DNA of 64,000 nucleotides, taken from positions 34,062,419-34,126,418 of the forward strand of contig CM034239.1 in the NCBI GenBank assembly GCA_019916065.1. The letters are read 5' to 3'. Below are positions 37,252 to 48,600 of the stretch, piece after piece. The DNA is from Vitellaria paradoxa (Eukaryota > Streptophyta > Magnoliopsida > Ericales > Sapotaceae). Numbering within the stretch: position 1 is the first letter of the stretch; each line of letters starts with the position of its first letter. The position numbers and the translations under genes were made by a program. Below the pieces are notes generated by a model. The model saw only the letters and a list, made by a program, of their open reading frames with translations, searched no databases and was not told the DNA's origin.

Positions 37252-40200
37252 CTAATTTGGGCCATGACAAGAGGTAAAAGGAAAATGACAAAAAAAGAAC
37301 AACTCAGTCAAGAAAGACAAAATACTGAGCCACACGACAATGGCCGTCCTCCATTCCCAGATGAACTTTTTAAACCGAGGCGGCTCTGAGTGAACAGCAA
37401 GGGAAGCAGCATAAATCTGAGGTATACCTGCACCAGAAACGCCAGGTTGAAGAAACTCCGCTCGCTGTTCCAGTGTGACTTTGCAGCAGCTGGCAGTTGG
37501 GTCCACCACGACGTCGTAGCCTCCTCTTCCTCTTCCATGGTCCTGAAATGGTTGAATTTAATGTCGAGAATTTGGGCTTCCGATTGAACACCAGCAATGA
37601 GGGGAACACTCTTCAAAATAGTTTCAATAATGCGGAGAGGCTGACTTTTGTAGCGTAGCATGCATGGATAGCTTGCTTTCCCACTGACTTTTCCATTTGC
37701 AGACACCAACTCCACCTTCACCTAGTTCCCATGAATCCCATCCCAATTATTTCCCATCCATGCACCAAGATAAATATCAGCAAGACGTAAATTAGCAATA
37801 TATATATATATATATATATGTATACACAAACACCCACAATTGGCTTCATAATAATCAATTATCTTTAACACTCTATTTGAAAATATTCTACCATTAGAAT
37901 TGATTTTATTTTAGAATAAGAATTTGATTTAATTTGATAAATGAAATTTTGTATTTAGAACACACATTTAAATTTAAAAATTGAATTGAAATTTTATGTT
38001 TAGAACTTAAACACAATTGAATTGATTTGAAAAAACACCAAATTTGACCCTATTATATTTAATGTACTTTTTATATTTGAAAAAGATTCAATATATTCAA
38101 ATTTATAATTAATTAATTAATAGTCAAGACCAATCCACTACTTGAATATTCAACAATAGACGATTATCTTTCCGAATTGGCCCTCGTATGGCGAGTTTTC
38201 TGTGTATTAATTGATTCTAACCTTGTAACCACTCAGAGAAATTTTTTTTCTTTTTTCTATTTTTATTTAAAAACAAAAAAGAGAGTGTTTTCTATTGTGT
38301 GTTTAAAAAATAATAATAAATAAAAAAAGAAGAGGTTCATAGATATGCCTACAAGTAAAATCAGTTGCAAGCAAAAGGGGACGTAAGGGTAAATTTGTTC
38401 AATTAAAAACAAATGAATTTTCATCAAATTTCATCAATTTAAGTCTGATTTAAAATTGTATAGAAATCTTAAAATTTTAAAATTTAAATGAAATGAAATC
38501 TGATTCATTAAATATCATTTTTATTTTAAACATGAAATTTAATGTCAATTTCTACCAAACAAAATCAAATTCTATTAAATCCATTGTTCCAAACAGAATG
38601 TATAAACAAAAATAATACAACATTAATATTTATGTAGAGAGTCAAAAAATTATATGTGAGTGAGTACTAGTTATAATACACATAAATGATTAATGGGCTT
38701 TTTATATGAGGATTAAAGAAATGACTTAACCATTGTTAGAAAGAGAAGAAAGAGAGAGAGAGAAAATGATCAAAGTGGTGTTAAATATTTTTTATTGCAT
38801 TGGATAAAATAAATACAATTGCATTGACATATATCAGGTTAAAATTTATTTTTTTTGGAACAACTAATATTGGGTTAGTCTATTTTTTTTGGGAGGAGGG
38901 GGTTTGGAGGCCTGTCACTATTTATGGACTTATAAGAATTTTTGTCATACCCAAAAAACTTATTTGTAAATAAGTCACACTTGCAAGGAAAGGACCAAAA
39001 AGGACATTGCGCGTTTTAGCAAGACATTTTGAAACTGCCTATTTTATCGAAAATGTCTACGACTTTTTATCTTCGTCACAAACAGATTCGAAACCGATTT
39101 CGGAAAGATAATCAAAACTTCTCGAAAAAAGTCTCAATCGATCATCATTCCTAAATTTTCGTCGAACAAATCCAGAGTCTTAAAGGAAACAGTACCACAA
39201 GCATTTGGTATTCTCATCCATGTGGTACTGTCAACATTTGTTAGATAAATGACTTTTTTTTGTGTTTCATGGTGCTGTTGGCATACTAGAAACATTCGGT
39301 ACTGTTTTTGTAAGAGCATGGATCTTATACAAAACAGTACCACTAGTACCGCAAGCATGTGGTACTCTCATCCATGTGGTACTGTCAGCCATTCGTTGGA
39401 TATGTGACTTCTTTTTCTGTTTCATGGTACTATTTGCATACTAGACACATTCGGTACTATTTTTGTAAGAGCATTCATCTTAGGAGAAACAGTATTGCAA
39501 GCATGTGGTACTCTCATCCATGTGGTACTATCAGCTATTCGTTGGATATGTGACTTCTTTTTGTGTCTCATGGTGCTATTTGCATACTAGACACATTCGG
39601 TACTATTTTTGTAAGAGCATTCATCTTAGGAGAAATAGTATCGCAAGCATGTGATACTCTCATCCATGTGATACTGTCAGCCATTCGTTGGATATGTGAC
39701 TTCTTTTTGTGTTTTATGGTGCTATTTGCATACTAGACACATTCGGTACTGTTTTTGTAAGAGCATTCATCTTAGGAGAAACAGTATCGCAAGCATATGG
39801 TACTCTCATCCATGTGGTACTGTCAGCCATTCATTGGATAAGTGACTTCTTTTTGTGTTTGATGGTGCTGTTGGCATACTAGAAACATTCGGTACTGCTT
39901 TTGCAAGAGCATGCATCTTATACGAAACAGTACCGCATACATGCAATACTCTCATCCATGTGGTACTGTCAGCCATTCGTTGGATATGTGACTTCTTTTT
40001 GTGTTTCATGGTGCTGTTTGCATACTAGACACATTCGGTACTGTGTTTTGTAAGAGCATGCATCCTATACGAAACAGTACCACATGGATGAGATGCATGT
40101 GGTGCTCTCGTCCATATGGTACTGTCAGCCATTTGTTGGATATGTGACTTCTTTTTTGTGTTTTATTATGCTATTTGCATATTAGATACATTTGGTACTG

Positions 40201-42296
40201 TTTTTGCAAAAGCATGCATCTTATACGAAACAGTATTTCATGCATGTAGTACTCTCATCCATGTAATACTGTCAGCCATTCGTTGGATATGTGACTTCTT
40301 TTTGTGTTTCATGGTGTTGTTGGCATACTAGAAACATTCGGTACTATTTTTGCAAGAGTATGCATCTTAGGGGAAATAGTATCGCATGTATGTGGTACTC
40401 TCATCCATGTGGTACTGTGTTTATATGAACATACATTTTATACGAAACAGTACTACATAGATGTGGTACTGTCAGCCATATAACTGGTGCTGTTTCCTCC
40501 TTCGACCGACGTTAATCTCAGTTCGTGCTCGTTCAAATCAATCAGAGCACGTATTTTCACACGATTTATAAGGAATGAAAACAAAAATGGAAGAACGTGA
40601 TTTTCGGTTAGCACGATTTCCGGCAACTCTCATCTAACTTAATTATAAAAATAAAAGATATTTTTGGTATATTAGAAATTATATTTAAAACAAACTCCAG
40701 GGATCCACTCAAAAGTGTGAGCTAATCACAATACTTTCTACATAAATATGACTTAAAAGTAATAATTTTTTTTTAGAATGACTAATAAGCTTAAAAGATT
40801 ACAAAGTATGACTTAAATATAATTTTTTATTTTTATTTCTTTTCTCTTTTTTAGATGATTACGATTGGTATTAGGTTTAAATTTTCATTTTTCCTTTTCT
40901 TTTCTTTCTTGGGTGACATAATTAAGCACTATCAACTGAAAAAAGAAAGTAGTTAATTTTTTTGAAGAATGGACATATGCCCCTGGACATTAAGTGACTC
41001 GCTCTTGTATTCATGACACATATTAAGGCTCTCTTTTGCAACGTTGGCTGAAGAAGCCAGTTTTTACTTTTATTTTTCCGTCTTACATGTATATATATTT
41101 TACTCAAATTTAATTTTCTTTGAACTTTTAGGTTCATGTTCATTGAAAATAATTATACAAAAAAACTTCAAAGTAGGAGAATTAAATTAAAAAAGAAGTT
41201 GACTTTTTTTTTTTATTTTTTGGTCGCGTGAGGAATTCGGCCCCTATTTATAGAGGTTTCTTTCGGTTTTTTTTTTTTAATTTTTATGTACGCAAATAAA
41301 AGATTTAGAAACTGTCAAAAATCAAACTTCGGCCAAAAAACAAAAAATATAGATAAAAGAAAAAGAAATAAAATATTGCTCTACCTTACCAAAGTTAATT
41401 AACCTAAACAGTAACATACATAAATATATAGATATATTTACCTGAAACACACCAAGTTCTCTGTTATGGTCGGATTCAGGGAGGGTCAGAGACACAGTGA
41501 GCTGTAGCTTGTGATCATAGAAGGGAATGGAACGTCCACTGCGACCACAAACATTAATGTCCGAATTTTCTTCAGAAATGATAGGAGGAGAAGAGGGCAA
41601 AATATCATTATAGAAGGGCACGAAAGCAACCGGACTGGGTTTGGTGTAATCGAAATTCAGGGTCTCTCTGGTCTGAATTGGCTCTTCCACTACACATTTC
41701 ATCACAAGTTCCCCAACTACCAACCCAGAAACAAACATCCCAAGTAGCACCAACCAAACACAGATTGACCAAAACAAGGCCCGCGCCAACCTTATACCCA
41801 CATTAATCAGCACCCATTTCTGAGCTTTGAAACAATGAGAATCATTACTAATTTTACTCAGATGATAATGAAAATCACCGCAAATCATTCTCATCAAACT
41901 CTGTCCCACGTACCCTCTAATACCCAGTAGAGTTCGGAGCGGTAACGTTAAAAACAACCAAATGGGTAGAGTGAGAAACCTAGAAACTAGACTGATTTGA
42001 AACCCCATTATTTTAAGCACCAGCAAAGCTAGGATATTCAGTACTGGGAACTCATTACTGTACCCTCCTGATGAAGGATATGAACTCACCACTTTACAGA
42101 AAACACCCTCCTCGTCGTTGTTCATAGAAGAACATATATCTTTATTCTCTCTCTGATCAAAAACCTTGCAATTAGCAGGCTCTGAATTCATCATCACCGC
42201 GCCATCCTCGTTCTCCAGATGGTTCAAGTGAATGGAGTTTCGCGCCATTAACGCTTTGTCGGCCCCGAAGAGTAGGCAGGTTTTCACCTTATTCAT
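37252..42296 (-). CDS. Seipin (plant SEIPIN2/3-like), two exons, frameshifted in exon 2
   Basis: Seipin is an ER membrane protein that organises lipid-droplet formation. Exon 1 runs from ATG 42296 (first in-frame ATG; an upstream open extension without ATG reaches 42485) to 41442. It has a hydrophobic segment (VLNILALLVLKIMGFQISLV), a first membrane span (SICVWLVLLGMFVSGLVVGE) and the seipin signatures VEEPIQ, NFDYTKPSPVAFVP and KLQLTVSLTLPESDHNRELG. The donor is CAG|GTAAAT. Exon 2 starts at 37721 after an AG (VKVELVSANGKVSG, then YPCMLRYKSQPLR). Near 37519-37535, in a GAA/GAG run, the seipin-like reading moves to another frame (CCKVTLEQRAEF, GIPQIYAASL, then the second span VVWLSILSFLTELFF) and ends at TAG 37252. 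This is equivalent to one missing base. Unshifted, the frame ends at 37308 without the second span. The cause could be a real loss-of-function indel or a sequence error. Confidence 0.8.
39150..40490. repeat. Tandem array, unit about 146 bp, about nine copies, in the seipin intron
   Basis: The phrase GGTACTCTCATCCATGTGG (or variants) starts at about 39207, 39361, 39507, 39653, 39799, 39945, 40101, 40248 and 40394, giving mostly 146-bp steps with one of 154 and one of 156. Each unit also has GTTGGATATGTGACTTCTTT and an inverted pair, GGTACTGTTT and AAACAGTACC, around a core with GCATGC, so each repeat can form a hairpin. No protein is encoded. It lies wholly within the 3720-bp intron (37722-41441). 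Confidence 0.9.
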
Positions 42297-43051
42297 CAAA
42301 AACTTGCGCGAATAGGTGTCCTCTATGTTGAAAATATAGGTTGTGAGATATGGATGGTGGGTTTGAGTACTGCAATGGAACGACGCGGCTTGGTGGGAGA
42401 GAGGAAAAAAAATGGAGGGAGATGCGTGGAAGTCGGGATTAAACTGTAAGAGGGGTTTTGTAGGCTGGAGATGATAATGTAACACAACTGTTTTCGTTTC
42501 TTGGGATGCTGAATGAGATTATTACCCAAAAAACAAAAAAAATCAAATAAATTGTGTTGCAGTGCAGCGCGACACACATCTCAACAATGCCTTCCAGCCG
42601 GGTTAAAGGGAATGCAGCGAAAATATTCACAGCAGCGGTTATAATGAAAAATGAAAGGCGAAGGTTTATTTGTATTTAATTTAATGATTTTAATTAAAAT
42701 ATTTTTAAAATAAAAATAAAAATTTTAAAATTTTAATTAAAGCATAATGAATGTTATAAGTCAGGTATCATTAAAAATAAATAAATTTTCACCTTTCATT
42801 TTGTTACCGTATCCTTAAACCCTATAAACCCTATTGGAATTGGCACACAGACCCAGATGACAAAGCGTGTGTACATATATGACAGGGGAAATGTTGTCCC
42901 GGAAAAAGGATTTACAAAATTGTTGTGAGAATGATATAATAATAATATTTTTATAATTATAAATAAAAAAATAATAAATGCACCCTTAGTTTTTATCAGT
43001 TCACATATCTGTTTTAAAGCCACAGTGGTGTGGAGAAACTCCGATACCCCC
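42297..43051. other. Upstream region of the seipin gene
   Basis: Contains an ATG-less open extension of seipin exon 1 (to 42485) and then sequence without a recognised gene. Promoter elements cannot be placed with confidence. An additional upstream exon cannot be excluded, because plant SEIPIN2/3 proteins normally have a longer acidic N-terminus than the one seen here. Confidence 0.35.
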
Positions 43052-44461
43052 ACCCTTATAAAGGTTGAGGGGACTTGAAATTACTTTTAAACTTTAAGGA
43101 CCTGAAGTTGAATCTTAGTAGCTCAATTAATATGAGCTTGATCCGACATTTCAATTTCAAAATTCATTTTTCACCTTTAAAATTGAGTAAAACAGTTAAT
43201 TGAGAAAATATTAAATAATGAATTGAATTGAAGAAAGAGAAAATTTTAAATGATGAAAGAGAAAAGAAAAAAAAACTAAACATAAATAAAGATAATAATT
43301 AAATATAAATAAAGATATAGTAAAATTTTAATTATTTTTATTTTTTAAAAATAATTAAATTTATATTCAAGATAAATAAAAATATAATAATTTTTCAATT
43401 ATTTTATTTTTAAATGTATATTGAAATTTATGTATATTAATTTAAAATTTTAATTATTTATTTATCTTTAACTGTTATCTTTATTTAGTTGTTCAGTTGT
43501 AAATCTTAGTCTAACAAAAAATTTATTATATCTCTATTTATCTTTAATATAAATTAACATATTTTTAAAAAGTAAAAATAATTAAAATTTATTTTTTTAT
43601 TTATTTTTAGTTGTTATCTTTATTTGTCATTATTTGTCATATTCTTACTATTACAAATCCAAAGTAAATAATGACATAATTTAGTTGTAAATCTTAGTCT
43701 AACAAAAAATTTATTATATTTTTATTTATCTTTAATATAAATTTACATATTTTTAAATAGTAAAAATAATTAAATTTTATTATTTTTATTTATCTTTTAT
43801 TGTTATCTTTATTTGTTTTTTCTTATTATATTTTTACTGCTACAAATTCAAAATAAATAAGGATATAGCAACTAAAGATAAATAAAGATAACAACTAAAA
43901 ATAAATAAAAATAATAAATTTTAATTATTTTTACTTTCTAAAAATATGTTAATTTATATTAAAGGTAAATAGAGATATAATAAATTTTTTGTGAGATTAA
44001 GATTTACAACTGAACAACTAAATAAAGATAACAACTAAAGATAAATAAATAATTAAAATTTTAAATTAATATACATAAATTTGAATATACCTTTAAAAAT
44101 AAAATAATTAAAAAATTGCTATATTTTTATTTATCTTTAATATAAATTTAATTATTTTTAGAAAATAAAAATAATTAAAATTTTACTATATCTTTATTTA
44201 TGTTTAATTATTATCTTTATTTATGTTTAGTTTTTCTTTTTTTTTTTTTTTCTTTTTCATCATTTAAATTTTTCTCTTTCTTCCATTCAATTCATCATTT
44301 AATGTTTTCTCAATTGACTATTTTACCCCACTTTAAAGGTGAAAAATGAATTTTGAAATTGAAAGGTCAAATCAAGCTGATATTAATTGAGCGGTTAAGA
44401 TTTAATTTTAGGTTCCTAAAGTTTAAAAGTAACTTCAGGCCCCCTCCATCCCCCTTATAAA
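43052..44461. mobile_element. Fold-back element with about 590-bp inverted arms
   Basis: The left end (CCCTTATAAAGGTTGAGGGG, from 43053) and the right end (CCCCCTCCATCCCCCTTATAA, to 44460) are inverted copies, and the match continues inward for most of each arm. Left GTTACTTTTAAACTTT-type and GCTCAATTAATAT words, the CATTTTTCACCTTTAAA segment and the GAAAGAGAAAATTTTAAATG segment all recur reversed on the right. The left side also has a direct duplication of about 188 bp (43491-43678 and 43679-43868, each beginning TTGTAAATCTTAGTCTAACA), so one unit is left over as the loop. It is extremely AT-rich inside, with G/C-rich tips, and non-coding. It is best called a MITE or fold-back transposon of unknown superfamily. 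It lies about 0.8-2.2 kb upstream of the seipin ATG. Confidence 0.85.
43491..43868. repeat. Direct duplication inside the fold-back element
   Basis: Two adjacent units of about 188 bp each begin AGTTGTAAATCTTAGTCTAA and run through TATCTTTAATATAAATT to TACAAAT(C/T)C. Both match, in reverse, the single unit in the right arm (about 43869-44035). Confidence 0.75.
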
Positions 44462-45604
44462 TGGTCTAATAAAAATATTGTTATATTTAAAGTGCATCCC
44501 GATCATACGTATTTTTATTTAGAAAATTATGTGATGGGCAAAATTTTTTATCAAAATTTAGGGGCCATTTCGCACAACAAAAAATTAAAAAAAAATTTAG
44601 TTCTTACCAATTTTCTTCAACTTTCTTCGATATACAAAACTAACTTTTATCAAAATTTTTCAATTTATACGTACCAACTTTCTTTGATTTTTTCAATTTT
44701 GACTAATTTTTGCCTATTTTCTTCAATTGTTACAAATTTTTATCAAACTTCTAACTAATCATTAAAATATCACATGTCAGCCCCATATGCGAAATTGCAT
44801 TTTTTTTTTTTTATGCGGCCAAACCATCCCTAAATGATATAGTAATGACAATTTTGTAAGAAAAAAACAAAAATAAAAAATAAAAAACTTGCTAATAGGT
44901 TGTTTTTCCAGGTGACAAGTCCAAGTCCATAAACTATCCATTTGGTGATAAATTCTTGTAAAAATAACCTTGCTCTTTATTTAAAATGATGGGTGTCACA
45001 TGATGATGGTCCAACATATTTTTGGTAATTTTTTCTAGGAAATTTCGCAGTTGTAATAGATTACTCATATGACAACCCAATTTTAAATTCAAGAACTCTT
45101 ATATATCCATCTTGCCCAGTCCACTGGAGATCAAGTAGATTGCTAACAGCAGAAGAATCTAATCTACTGTAGCAGCTCAGAAATGGTCTAACTTGGACTT
45201 TAGAAGGCTATAATATAAGACATTAGTTAAGTCTGTCCATGAGGCTGAATGAAATTCTAATAATATGGCCCCTTGTTTGTAAATCAAATGATTGGAGTCC
45301 TTAATGCATGGGTCATCAATGCCATCCTTCTTTTTTTTTTTTGGCAGTAATTGAAGTGCAAAAATGCAAGAAACAAACCTTTTGCAAAGTAGGCGCAATA
45401 AAATTCCAAAACATTTCCCTCACACCTTATTGTTCCATCTATCTATCTAAACAATAGGAATATTATATACAAAATAGTCAGCAGAAAGTCCTAGTTTAAA
45501 ATAATAATAATAACAACAAACAAGAAGCAAAGAAAACAAAGTTCAATTTTGTAGTTGTATATGTGTGCCTGTGTGTGTAAATGCATCCACTGCATATCAT
45601 TTTA
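44462..45604. other. Intergenic DNA downstream of the receptor kinase
   Basis: No gene is recognised. Short AT-rich frames look random. The part nearest 45605 should contain the 3' untranslated region of the receptor kinase gene, which reads leftward; its poly(A) site was not identified. Confidence 0.4.
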
Positions 45605-48600
45605 TCAATCTAAATTTACATTATAAAGATCTGGAAGAAGCTGCCTCGATGAAGAAGTGTCTCTAGCAGCACTCTTACTTTGGGTGGAAGTAGAGGAATC
45701 AATCCATGGACCCTCCATTGATATGCTCCTCTGCACTTGACTCGTGTCTTGAGACGATGAAGGGATGTGGTGGGTCTGGCTGTCCTGTGATAGCCTCTCA
45801 AAGGCTTTGAACCTCAAATCCTCATTGGCTGAGTTGCGCTTGATCAATGGTACTTGTATGGGAATTTCTCCTTGAAGCATTTTAACCACAGTAGACATGG
45901 ATGGCCTGAGGGTGGGAGATGGGTTGGTGCACAAGAGAGCCACGTTTAACATGCTCAGTGCCTCTTCTTCTGAGTAGTTTGAACCCAAACTCGGATCCAC
46001 AAGTTCTAGAAGGTTTCCCTGCTCTTGTAGGACATAAGCCTTCAATCCCATGCACAAAAAAAAAAAAACAAAAGAAAAAACCATCTTTAGTTATCCTAGG
46101 TGAAAACTAAGCAATTTTATAGCGTTAGCATAAGAAAAATTACACAGATGAGGTAATTCTATTTTACTAGAATAATTTACTAGAAAATGTTGTCAAAATG
46201 ATTTGTCAATTACAACTTTGTAATAAGAGTTCATCTTAAGGGCGCTCAAAAGTCTTGATAGGCAATTTTCTGATAGAATATCATTTTACAAATGCATTTT
46301 ATGTTAAGACGGCGCTCTACAAAACTAAATCACAACCTCTTCTTTTTTCTTTTCCATTTTTTTTGGGAACGTTTTTCAAGATGCAGACTTGAGCATATTT
46401 CAATGACTTCGAATGGAAAGGCTTCCAGGAATTTTTAACATCACCCAAGCCAACTGAAGCTATTCACTGGTTTCACAATGCAATTGAAATGATATTTATA
46501 AAGAATCAGCATTAGTTCATTATATATATGATTATTCAAGATATACGGTTTCAAACTTCAGTTATTTAAGACAATTTAACTTAGGGCTGGATTTATATAA
46601 GTGAAGCGATAGTGATGTTCTATTTCCAAATTTTTTGCGTGCACTTCAAATCACAACATGCAACCTCTCTGTATGTGTCAACCAAAAAGATTTCCATTTC
46701 TCGGCAATCAAGAAAAAGCACAACTTACCCAATCGAGAAGGTAAACAAACTCTTCTTTCGGCCTGTAATTTGTGTTGCTTTTCCCACTAACAATCTCTAA
46801 TGCAACAACTCCAAAACTATAAACATCTGCTTTATCTGTTAAGTAACCCCTCATTGCATATTCAGGAGCCATATATCCTCTGAAAAATAGAAAAAATAAT
46901 AAAAAATAAAAGTAAAACTTTATAGAGTACTGAAAAGAAATCAAGGTCTAGAATCTCAAACTCAACTCAATTGAACAAAGCCATGCTCCCTCTAACAGTA
47001 GTAACAATTTCCAAGGCTAATCCTATGTTGTATTTGGATTGGTGATTTATAGACGGGAAAGGAGAAGGAAAGGAAAAAATAAGGAGAAGTAGAGAATTTG
47101 AGAGATGAAACAAAAAATCAGAAAATCAATTTATTGTAAAATGATTTTCATTTTCCTTTATTTTCTAATATGACCAAATAAGTAAATGTATTTGGGATTC
47201 TCTCATTCCTTTCTCCTTTTCACTTCCTTTTTTCCCCCCTTTCTCTCAATTAGTCTTATCCAAACATAGTATTAAAGCATCTACATGCATCCTTTAAAAA
47301 CAAAAACAAAAAAACAAAATCCCAGAAAAATAAGTTCTGATATGCATTTCCTTCCAATGATGTGAAATTAAGAAATTGGAACTTCTAAACAATGTCTTGT
47401 TATTTAACTAACAAAAAGAAGCTCCTTTTCTATATTTGACATATCAAAGATTCAAAGACAACCAAGAAACCAATTTATATTTCCTGTTCACAGAGGACAA
47501 TATATAATGTTCATACAGAAGCTATACAAACATCATGATTACAGTTACTGCATAGTGAAATGACTGAGGTTGAATAAAGCTTATCACTTCCTGAAATGAA
47601 ATCTAGAAAAGAATACAAGCTATTGTCTTTTATAATTTCATCTTTGAGAATTATAGAGTCTGAAATAAGAAAGATCTTGTTATTCTGCAGACACATGCAA
47701 TTACCAAATTATTAGATCATACAAGAGCAAATTACTGGATCCACGTTAATCAATTTCTAGAGCCTATCTGTTAGGTTTATTTCATGGCTTCTCTTGGAGA
47801 CAAAGAACTACCTGTGACTTTGTCTAAATCACATCAGAAGAGCAAGCTAGAAAAATTTAAGACAATTTTTTTCTTCATCAGAGCAAGGAGACTCTGATTC
47901 AGACAATGAAGAAGAATCTAGTCTTCAAAAGAAGTGTGATCAATTGTTTAATTATTGTTCTGAATTGTATAAAGAGAATGACAAGTTGAATTAAAAAAAA
48001 AAAAATAGAAACTATGAAAGTAAAATTTTTACAGCCCAAAAATTCATGATTCAAGCAATACTCCAGATTCTGGGATTTGCACAGTACAGTTATTGTTAAC
48101 TAACTTAATTTAGTTTCAAGTAACATTCATATGACTATTAATATAAGATATACGTTGCAGAAGTGAAGAATTAACTATATTTGTTTCAACAGCAGTTTAC
48201 TTGAAACATTTAAGGATTAGTTTTGGCAGAAAAAAGCTAACTTTTTTCATGTTTCAGAAGGAAAAAAAGTTAACTTTTTAGTTTTTTGTTCATTTGACAT
48301 ATTTGTCCTTCATAGTTGAAAAGAAATTTAAAACGTAATAGGGTAATTTTGGTTATTTTAAAAAAAGCCAAAGGCTACTCCTCCCCAAACGGAGCCTAAG
48401 AAGGACATAATAGAAGGGTACAGTGGGAAAAAAGCTCACATTGTTCCAGCAATTCGGGTGCTGATATGGGTGTTCTCCTCTTCATCAAGCTTGGCCAAAC
48501 CAAAGTCAGATATCTTTGCATTCAGATCCTTATCAAGCAGCACATTTGTGGCCTTAATGTCTCTGTGAACAATTTTCAACCTTGATTCTTCATGGAGATA

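Noticed and set aside
39150..40490. CRISPR-like array
   Set aside because: The repeats are contiguous 146-bp units without unique spacers, in a plant intron; this is a tandem repeat.
41511..41747. Plus-strand frame opposite seipin exon 1
   Set aside because: A shadow of the seipin coding exon.
43052..44461. Assembly artefact joining both strands of one locus
   Set aside because: The arms are diverged from each other and the left arm has an extra unit, which a simple strand-join artefact would not produce; not fully excluded.
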